DNA from: Streptomyces davaonensis JCM 4913
Lineage (GTDB): Bacteria > Actinomycetota > Actinomycetes > Streptomycetales > Streptomycetaceae
Assembly (NCBI RefSeq): GCF_000349325.1
Contig: NC_020504.1
Location: 4,374,053 to 4,438,052, forward strand
Direction of reading: 5' to 3'
DNA: 64,000 nt
Shown here: positions 58,520-64,000 of the stretch, one piece after another
How the letters are laid out: each line of letters begins with the position of its first letter
Numbering within the stretch: position 1 is the stretch's first letter
Position numbers and translations under genes: made by a program
The notes under the pieces: model-generated
Database searches by the model: none
Seen by the model: the letters and a program-made list of their open reading frames with translations, nothing else
What the model was told of the DNA's origin: nothing

Positions 58520-60262
58520 CTACTCCCCGAGCAGCGCCCGCACCCGCTCCTGCCCCACCGCCAACAGCAGCGTGGGCAGTCGCGGACCGGTGTCACGGCC
58601 GACCAGCAGGTGGTACAGCAGCGCGAAGAACGTGCGCTGGGCCGTTTTGATCTCCGGCGGGAGCTCCTTGGGCGTGGCGTCGGCCGAGAAGCCGGCCTGG
58701 ACCTTGGGGACGCCGTAGACGAGGTGCGTCAGGCCGTCCAGGGACCAGTGCGAGGCCAGCCCGTCGAGCAGCAGCCGCAGCGAACGCTGGGACGCCTCGT
58801 CGAGGGACTTCAGCAGCTCGGCGTCGGGCTCGGACCGCACGATGGTCCGCTGGTCGGCGGGCACGTGCGTGTTGATCCAGGCCTCGGCCTTGTCGTAACG
58901 GGGCCGGGCCTCGTCCAGGGACGCGAGCGGGTTCGACGGGTCCAGCTCGGACAGGATCCGCAGCGCCTGGTCCTCATGCCCGGCGGTGATGTCGGCGACG
59001 GACGCGAGCGTCCGGTACGGCATCGGCCGGTCCGTGCGCGGCAGCTCACCGCCCGCCGTGCGCACCGCACGCGAGTGCGCGGCGGCGTCCGCCGGGAGCA
59101 CCGACCCGTCGGCGACCTTGGCGTCGAGCTTGTCCCACTCGTCGTACAGCCGCTGGATCTCCTGGTCGAAGGCGATCTTGAAGGACTGGTTCGGGCGGCG
59201 CCGGGCGTACAGCCAGCGCAGCAGCTGCGGCTCCATGATCTGGAGGGCGTCCGCGGGCGTGGGCACCCCGCCCCGCGACGACGACATCTTCGCCATCCCG
59301 GAGATGCCGACGAAGGCGTACATCGGACCGATCGGCTGCTTGCCGCCGAAGATCCCGACGATCTGCCCGCCGACCTGGAACGACGACCCGGGAGACGAGT
59401 GATCGACACCGCTCGGCTCGAAGACGACGCCCTCGTAGGCCCAGCGCATGGGCCAGTCGACCTTCCACACCAGCTTGCCGCGGTTGAACTCGCTCAGCCG
59501 CACGGTCTCGGCGAAGCCGCACACCGTGCAGGTGTACGACAGCTCGGTGGTCTCGTCCTCGTAGGAGGTGACCGCCGTCAGGTCCTTCTCGCAGTTGCCG
59601 CAGTACGGCTTGTACGGGAAGTACCCGGCGGAGCCGGAGGACCCGTCGTCCTCGGCGGCCGCGCCCGACCCCTCGGCGGCCTCCAGCTCGGCCTCGTCGA
59701 CCGGCTTCTGCGACTGCTTCTTCGCGGGGGCCTTCTTGGTCCGGTACTGGTCGAGGATCGCGTCGATGTCGCCACGGTGCTTCATGGCGTGCAGGATCTG
59801 CTCGCGGTACACCCCGGAGGTGTACTGCGCGGTCTGGCTGATCCCGTCGAACTCCACGCCCAGCTCGGCGAGCGCGTCGACCATCGCGACCTTGAAGTGC
59901 TCGGCCCAGTTCGGGTACGCGGAGCCCTTCGGCGCCGGGACGGAGGTCAGCGGCTTGCCGATGTGCTCGGCCCACGACTCGTCGACGCCTGCGATCCCGG
60001 CCGGCACCTTGCGGTAGCGGTCGTAGTCGTCCCAAGAGATCAGGTGCCGGACCTGGTACCCGCGCCGCCGGATCTCGTCCGCGACGAGGTGGGGCGTCAT
60101 CACCTCACGGAGATTGCCCAGGTGAATCGGCCCGGACGGGGACAGACCGGACGCGACGACGACCGGTTTGCCCGGGGCCCGACGCTCCGACTCCTCGATG
60201 ACCTCATCCGCGAAACGGGAGACCCAGTCGGTGATCTCGGTGCTCTGAGCCACGATCGGCAC
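58520..60262 (-). CDS. lysS: Class I lysyl-tRNA synthetase
   Basis: This 580-residue class I LysRS (as in many actinobacteria and archaea) charges tRNA-Lys. Motifs are SGLSPSGPIHLGNL (HIGH type) and GISGMAKMSSSRGG (KMSKS type). The zinc region CGNCEKDLTAVTSYEDETTELSYTCTVCGFAE carries two CxxC pairs. A low-complexity insert (DEAELEAAEGSGAAAEDDGSS, about residues 190-210) is unusual. The C-terminal helical half for anticodon recognition is intact, unlike the element's shorter paralogue at 23,844. It is divergent from argS. Confidence 0.95.
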   Translation of the reverse strand: MPIVAQSTEITDWVSRFADEVIEESERRAPGKPVVVASGLSPSGPIHLGNLREVMTPHLVADEIRRRGYQVRHLISWDDYDRYRKVPAGIAGVDESWAEHIGKPLTSVPAPKGSAYPNWAEHFKVAMVDALAELGVEFDGISQTAQYTSGVYREQILHAMKHRGDIDAILDQYRTKKAPAKKQSQKPVDEAELEAAEGSGAAAEDDGSSGSAGYFPYKPYCGNCEKDLTAVTSYEDETTELSYTCTVCGFAETVRLSEFNRGKLVWKVDWPMRWAYEGVVFEPSGVDHSSPGSSFQVGGQIVGIFGGKQPIGPMYAFVGISGMAKMSSSRGGVPTPADALQIMEPQLLRWLYARRRPNQSFKIAFDQEIQRLYDEWDKLDAKVADGSVLPADAAAHSRAVRTAGGELPRTDRPMPYRTLASVADITAGHEDQALRILSELDPSNPLASLDEARPRYDKAEAWINTHVPADQRTIVRSEPDAELLKSLDEASQRSLRLLLDGLASHWSLDGLTHLVYGVPKVQAGFSADATPKELPPEIKTAQRTFFALLYHLLVGRDTGPRLPTLLLAVGQERVRALLGE

Positions 60263-60469
60263 GTCCTTCTTTCTCCAGGGCAGCCAGTACGGTCAAAAGG
60301 GCTGCGCCCCAAGTCTAGGCGGCGTCCAGGCGGCGCAGCCGCCTGGTTTTCAGGGGCGCGGGGAACTGCGCGACCAGCCCCCACCCGCCCGCACGCGGAA
60401 AATCCCCTTTACCCCCCATGAAATACTGACTCCGTCTACCCATCCCACGAGGAGAACGGCTCCCACCTA

Positions 60470-62221
60470 ATGGCCTCGGTCACGTCGCTCACCGATCTCG
60501 TCAACCAGCGCCTCACGTCCGCCCTGTCCGCCTCCCTGCCGGAGGCTGACGCGGACCCTCTGCTGCGACGCAGTGACCGTGCCGACTTCCAGGCCAACGG
60601 AATCCTCGCGCTGGCCAAGAAGGCGAAGGCCAACCCGAGGGAGCTGGCCACCCAGGTAGTCGGCAACATCGTCACCGGCGACGTGATCAAGGACGTAGAG
60701 GTCTCAGGCCCCGGCTTCCTGAACGTCACCGTCGCCGACAGCGCGATCACCGAGACCCTCGCCGCCCGTGCCGCAGACGACCGCCTCGGCGTGCCGCTGA
60801 AGGCGAACGCTGGCATCACGGTCATCGACTACGCCCAGCCGAACGTGGCCAAGGAGATGCACGTCGGCCACCTCCGCTCCGCGGTGATCGGCGACGCCCT
60901 CCGCGGCATGCTCGACTTCACCGGCGAGAAGACGATCGGCCGGCACCACATCGGCGACTGGGGCACCCAGTTCGGCATGCTCATCCAGCACCTGATCGAG
61001 AACCCGGGCGAGCTGACCCCGGCGTCCGAGGTCGACGGTGCCGAGGCGATGAGCAACCTGAACCGGGTCTACAAGGCCTCGCGTGCCGTGTTCGACTCCG
61101 ACGACGCCTTCAAGGAGCGGGCCCGGAAGCGGGTCGTCGCCCTCCAGTCCGGCGACAAGGAGACCCTGGAGCTGTGGCAGCAGTTCGTGGACGAGTCGAA
61201 GGTCTACTTCTACTCCGTCTTCGAGAAGCTGGACATGGAGATCCGGGACGACGAGATCGTCGGCGAGTCGGCGTACAACGACGGCATGCCGGAGACCGCC
61301 CGCCTCCTGGAGGAGATGGGCGTCGCGGTGCGCTCCGAGGGCGCGCTCGTGGTGTTCTTCGACGAGATCCGCGGCAAGGACGACCAGCCGGTGCCGCTGA
61401 TCGTGCAGAAGGCGGACGGCGGCTTCGGCTACGCGGCCTCCGACCTGACCGCGATCCGCAACCGGGTCACCGACCTGCACGCGACGTCCCTGCTCTATGT
61501 GGTGGACGTCCGCCAGTCGCTGCACTTCAAGATGGTCTTCGAGACGGCCCGCCGGGCGGGCTGGCTGACCGACGAGGTCACCGCCCACAACATGGGCTAC
61601 GGCACGGTCCTCGGCGCGGACGGCAAGCCGTTCAAGACGCGTGAGGGCGAGACGGTGCGGCTGGAGGACCTGCTGGACGAGGCGGTGCAGCGGGCCGCCG
61701 AGGTCGTCCGGGAGAAGTCGCAGGACCTCACCGAGGACGAGATCCAGGAGCGGGCCGCGCAGGTCGGCATCGGCGCCGTGAAGTACGCGGACCTGTCGAC
61801 GTCGCCGAACCGGGACTACAAGTTCGACCTGGACCAGATGGTGTCGCTGAACGGCGACACGTCCGTGTACCTCCAGTACGCGTACGCCCGGATCCAGTCG
61901 ATCCTGCGCAAGGCGGGCGAGTCGAAGCCGGCCGCGCACCCCGAGCTGGAACTCGCCCCGGCGGAGCGGGCGCTGGGCCTGCACCTGGACGGTTTCGGCG
62001 GCACGGTCTTCGAGGCGGCCGCCGAGTACGCGCCGCACAAGCTGGCCGCGTACCTGTACCAGCTGGCCTCGCTGTACACGACGTTCTACGACCAGTGCCC
62101 GGTCCTCAAGGCCGACACCGAGGAGCAGAAGGAGAACCGCCTCTTCCTCTGCGACCTCACCGCCCGGACCCTGCACCAGGGCATGGCCCTGCTCGGCATC
62201 CGGACCCCCGAGCGGCTCTAG
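60470..62221 (+). CDS. argS: Arginyl-tRNA synthetase
   Basis: This 583-residue class I ArgRS charges tRNA-Arg. It begins with the Add-1 tRNA D-loop domain ([51 protein letters not shown]). The HIGH-type motif is [21 protein letters not shown], and the usual KMSKS equivalent follows at [20 protein letters not shown], as in ArgRS lacking a canonical KMSKS lysine. The DALR anticodon-binding domain is [17 protein letters not shown]...[20 protein letters not shown]. It is divergent from lysS with a 207-base spacer. Confidence 0.97.
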   Translation: MASVTSLTDLVNQRLTSALSASLPEADADPLLRRSDRADFQANGILALAKKAKANPRELATQVVGNIVTGDVIKDVEVSGPGFLNVTVADSAITETLAARAADDRLGVPLKANAGITVIDYAQPNVAKEMHVGHLRSAVIGDALRGMLDFTGEKTIGRHHIGDWGTQFGMLIQHLIENPGELTPASEVDGAEAMSNLNRVYKASRAVFDSDDAFKERARKRVVALQSGDKETLELWQQFVDESKVYFYSVFEKLDMEIRDDEIVGESAYNDGMPETARLLEEMGVAVRSEGALVVFFDEIRGKDDQPVPLIVQKADGGFGYAASDLTAIRNRVTDLHATSLLYVVDVRQSLHFKMVFETARRAGWLTDEVTAHNMGYGTVLGADGKPFKTREGETVRLEDLLDEAVQRAAEVVREKSQDLTEDEIQERAAQVGIGAVKYADLSTSPNRDYKFDLDQMVSLNGDTSVYLQYAYARIQSILRKAGESKPAAHPELELAPAERALGLHLDGFGGTVFEAAAEYAPHKLAAYLYQLASLYTTFYDQCPVLKADTEEQKENRLFLCDLTARTLHQGMALLGIRTPERL

Positions 62222-62236
62222 TCCTTGTAGGACACA

Positions 62237-62270
62237 CGGCCCGTCCTCTCCCCCGCGGGAGGACGGGCCG
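62237..62270. terminator. Terminator hairpin after argS
   Basis: Perfect 11-base arms CGGCCCGTCCT and AGGACGGGCCG with a 12-base loop lie 15 bases after the argS stop and 23 bases before the stop of the convergent peptidoglycan-binding gene. Confidence 0.85.
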
Positions 62271-62293
62271 CGGCGTATTCAGGCGACGCCGGC

Positions 62294-62743
62294 TCAGCCG
62301 TGGTCGTTGGCGAACCGCTTGAACGCCGCCTTGGTCTGCGGACCGGCGATGTCGTCGATGGCGCCCCGATAGCCGTAGTGCTGCTTGAGCATCCGCTGGA
62401 GACCCTTGACGGTGCCGCTGCCGACGATGCCGTCGATCGGGCCGCGGTACTGCCAGTGCTTCTTCAGATAGCGCTGCATCGCCTGCCAGCTCTGGGTGCC
62501 GAGCAGGCCGTCGATCGGACCCGGGTAGCCCCAGTCCCGGTGGAGCACACGCTGGAGGTTCTTGGCCTGCGCCTTGCTCAGGCCGAGGTTGTTCACGGCG
62601 AGCGGCGCCACGCTCTCGGCGGCCACCGCCGGTTTGGTGTCCTGTGCGGTGGCCGCGGCGCCGGTGCCCGCTGCCGCCAGGCTTCCCACCGCGATCCCCA
62701 CGGCGGTGCCCGCTCCGACGAGGGTCCTCGTCACTGCTCGCAT
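62294..62743 (-). CDS. Secreted peptidoglycan-binding-like repeat protein
   Basis: The ATG with GGGGGAAGG upstream gives 149 residues: a signal peptide (RAVTRTLVGAGTAVGIAVGSLAAAGTGAAATA) and three tandem peptidoglycan-binding-like units. The units are NLQRVLHRDWGYPGPIDGLLG, MQRYLKKHWQYRGPIDGIVG and LQRMLKQHYGYRGAIDDIAG, each with the Y-x-G-x-I-D-G core. Such repeats bind wall glycans in many exported hydrolases; here no catalytic domain is attached. It may anchor to or modulate the cell wall. Confidence 0.88.
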   Translation of the reverse strand: MRAVTRTLVGAGTAVGIAVGSLAAAGTGAAATAQDTKPAVAAESVAPLAVNNLGLSKAQAKNLQRVLHRDWGYPGPIDGLLGTQSWQAMQRYLKKHWQYRGPIDGIVGSGTVKGLQRMLKQHYGYRGAIDDIAGPQTKAAFKRFANDHG

Positions 62744-62964
62744 TGCCTTCCCCCTTCGCTGGTCGGTCGGCGTTCGGTTGCCATCGAGACTGCGGGCCGG
62801 GGAGCGAGGGCCGCCAGCCTCGCCGGGCAGCTGACGGCGTCCCGGGACGTCCCGCGCGCTGACCTGCGGGGACACCGGCCGCCGGGACGGTACGGCGGGA
62901 CGCCGGGTGGCCGGTTCCGTACCGCCCCCGGAACCACGCACCGTCCTCGTCCGTGATTTCAGGC

Positions 62965-63696
62965 ATGTCGCGTTGGAAAGAGCTGCCCGCCGAACTCAGC
63001 ACGCCGGTGCGCCAGTTGGTGATACGCCTGCGCCGGCTGAAGGACCACAGCGGGCTGAGCCTGCGGCAGTTGGCCGCGAAGACCGGGTACAGCGCGAAGT
63101 CCTGGGAGCGGTATCTGGGCGGCCGTTCGCTGCCGCCCCGGGAGGCCGTGGAGGCGATGGCCCGGACCGCCGGCGACGACCCGGACCGGCTGCTCGCCCT
63201 GCACGAGGTCGCAGCGGAGGCATGGAGCCGACGCACCACACCGGAACCGGAGGCGGAGCCGGAGCGGTCGCACGGCCGGCCGCTGCGCGCTGCGTTCGTG
63301 GCAGGGACGGTGGCCCTGGTGGTGGCCGTCGCCGCCTCGGTGGTGCTGATAGTGCGATTCACGGACGGCGGCGAGAATCCGGCGGCACCCTCACCGCCGC
63401 CCCGATCCGCGTCAGCATCGAAGCGGACGTACGAGTGCCGGGTGGAGCGGGGCCCGGACGGCCTCTGGTACGCGGGCAACAGCCGTACGCGGGAGGCGAT
63501 CCTGGCGTACGGCCACGCCGGGCCCGAGGTCGCGGAGGCGCAGTGTCTGCTGCTGCGGGCCGGATTCCCGCCGGGGGAAATCGACGGTATCTACGGCCCG
63601 TTGACGCAAGGAGCGGTCAAGCGGATCCAGCGCCGGGAGGATCTGGTCGTGGACGGCATCATCGGCCCGCACACCTGGAAGGCGCTGCGCACGTGA
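62965..63696 (+). CDS. Transmembrane regulator: XRE domain plus peptidoglycan-binding domain
   Basis: The ATG giving MSRWKELPAELSTPVRQLVIRLRRLKD is chosen (243 residues). A cytosolic XRE-like HTH (SGLSLRQLAAKTGYSAKSWERYLGGRSLPPREAVEAMARTA) precedes one membrane segment (AAFVAGTVALVVAVAASVVLIVRF, about residues 112-135). An exported part includes YECRVERGPDGLWYAGNS and a PG-binding unit (EAQCLLLRAGFPPGEIDGIYG...VVDGIIGPHTWKAL). It probably couples wall state to gene expression, like other HTH-membrane-wall receptors. A truncated paralogue begins before its stop. Confidence 0.85.
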   Translation: MSRWKELPAELSTPVRQLVIRLRRLKDHSGLSLRQLAAKTGYSAKSWERYLGGRSLPPREAVEAMARTAGDDPDRLLALHEVAAEAWSRRTTPEPEAEPERSHGRPLRAAFVAGTVALVVAVAASVVLIVRFTDGGENPAAPSPPPRSASASKRTYECRVERGPDGLWYAGNSRTREAILAYGHAGPEVAEAQCLLLRAGFPPGEIDGIYGPLTQGAVKRIQRREDLVVDGIIGPHTWKALRT

Positions 63697-64000
63697 CGCC
63701 CGCCCGACTGGCCGCCGAGCTACGGGAGTTACGGTCCCGCACCGGCCTGAGCCTGAAGGCGCTCGCGGACCGGACGACGTACAGCAAGTCCTCCTGGGAG
63801 CGTTACCTCAACGGCAGAACACTGCCACCCCGGCAGGCCGTCCAGGACCTGTGCCGGATCGCCCGGGAACCGGAGGGCCGGCTGCTGGCGCTGTGGGAGA
63901 TCGCGGAGTCGGAGTGGAGCGGCAGGGCACGGGAGACACCGACCCCGAACCCGAAACCGGACCCGCCGCATCCGATCCCCCGCCGACGCACCCCACTCCT
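63693..64000 (+). CDS. XRE-type regulator paralogue, 3' end outside window
   Basis: A GTG overlapping the previous stop (GTGA) opens a frame that runs off the window. At least 102 residues are visible: LAAELRELRSRTGLSLKALADRTTYSKSSWERYLNGRTLPPRQAVQDLCRIA, then EPEGRLLALWEIAESEWSG and a Pro/Thr/Asn-rich linker. The HTH is very similar to that of the preceding gene, so this is a tandem duplicate, translationally coupled to it. Whether it too has a membrane and wall-binding part cannot be seen. Confidence 0.85.
   Translation, partial: MTPARLAAELRELRSRTGLSLKALADRTTYSKSSWERYLNGRTLPPRQAVQDLCRIAREPEGRLLALWEIAESEWSGRARETPTPNPKPDPPHPIPRRRTPL

Noticed and set aside
1..64000. tRNA, rRNA or CRISPR arrays
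   Set aside because: No cloverleaf next to the att sites, no regularly spaced repeats, and no rRNA-like sequence were seen; the integration site is protein-coding.

Overview
The window is high-GC DNA with strongly G/C-biased third codon positions, GTG and TTG starts, twin-arginine and lipoprotein signals, a class I lysyl-tRNA synthetase and many actinobacterial gene families. It is almost certainly the chromosome of a Streptomyces or a close relative. It has three parts: ordinary chromosome (1 to about 13,090), an integrated mobile element (about 13,014 to 34,729), and ordinary chromosome again (34,730 to 64,000).

Left chromosome. A truncated NTPase gene and a membrane-anchored receptor-like gene lead into a minus-strand block: hemL, a histidine phosphatase, a Tat-type lipoprotein with a polysaccharide-deacetylase-like domain, and the cytochrome c maturation set resA/tlpA, ccdA, resB and ccsB, closed by a long hairpin. 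A frameshifted remnant of a CU044_5270-like gene lies just beyond it.

Mobile element, about 21.7 kb. It sits in the 3' end of a protein-coding gene (12,454-13,089), not in a tRNA gene. The last 76 bases of that gene recur at 34,654-34,729 with mostly synonymous differences, so the element restores the host C-terminus. Next to attL lie a tyrosine integrase, an XRE regulator and an excisionase-like protein. A mobilisation module follows: DUF3631 ATPase, DUF2637 membrane protein, MobC and an HUH-type relaxase, with three back-to-back perfect hairpins inside mobC that look like oriT. No FtsK/TraB or type IV secretion gene is visible, so it is best described as an integrative mobilizable element. 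The cargo has two parts. Part A (20.2-26.0 kb) has WbqC, YdcF and XRE-TPR genes on the minus strand, divergent from a resolvase-like protein, an unknown protein, a class I LysRS-like catalytic domain lacking the C-terminal half, and an ASCH protein. A stand-alone KTSC domain (a family named for the LysRS C-terminus) follows. Near-identical palindromes of the type TTCCGAAWCGGAA lie at both edges of part A. Part B (26.4-34.5 kb) looks like a defence island: an IS1380-family insertion sequence, an OLD-like ATPase-TOPRIM nuclease, a Ymh/HEPN-like protein, small and broken genes, and a DUF5131/TcmP pair.

Right chromosome. It carries an alpha/beta hydrolase behind a possible leader peptide and hairpin, a GNAT acetyltransferase, a DJ-1/PfpI protein, a flotillin/NfeD pair, a PaaI thioesterase, an ECF sigma factor beside a Met/His-rich membrane protein, an M20 deacylase, a two-component system, a flavin monooxygenase/reductase pair, a divergent HxlR/quinone-oxidoreductase pair, an SDR, a phosphatase-acetyltransferase fusion and rtcB. 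Two DUF3558 lipoproteins, a chromosomal DUF2637 protein, lysS, argS and peptidoglycan-binding proteins complete the window. The best candidate for something undescribed is cargo part A, with its split LysRS-like pieces and shared palindromes.
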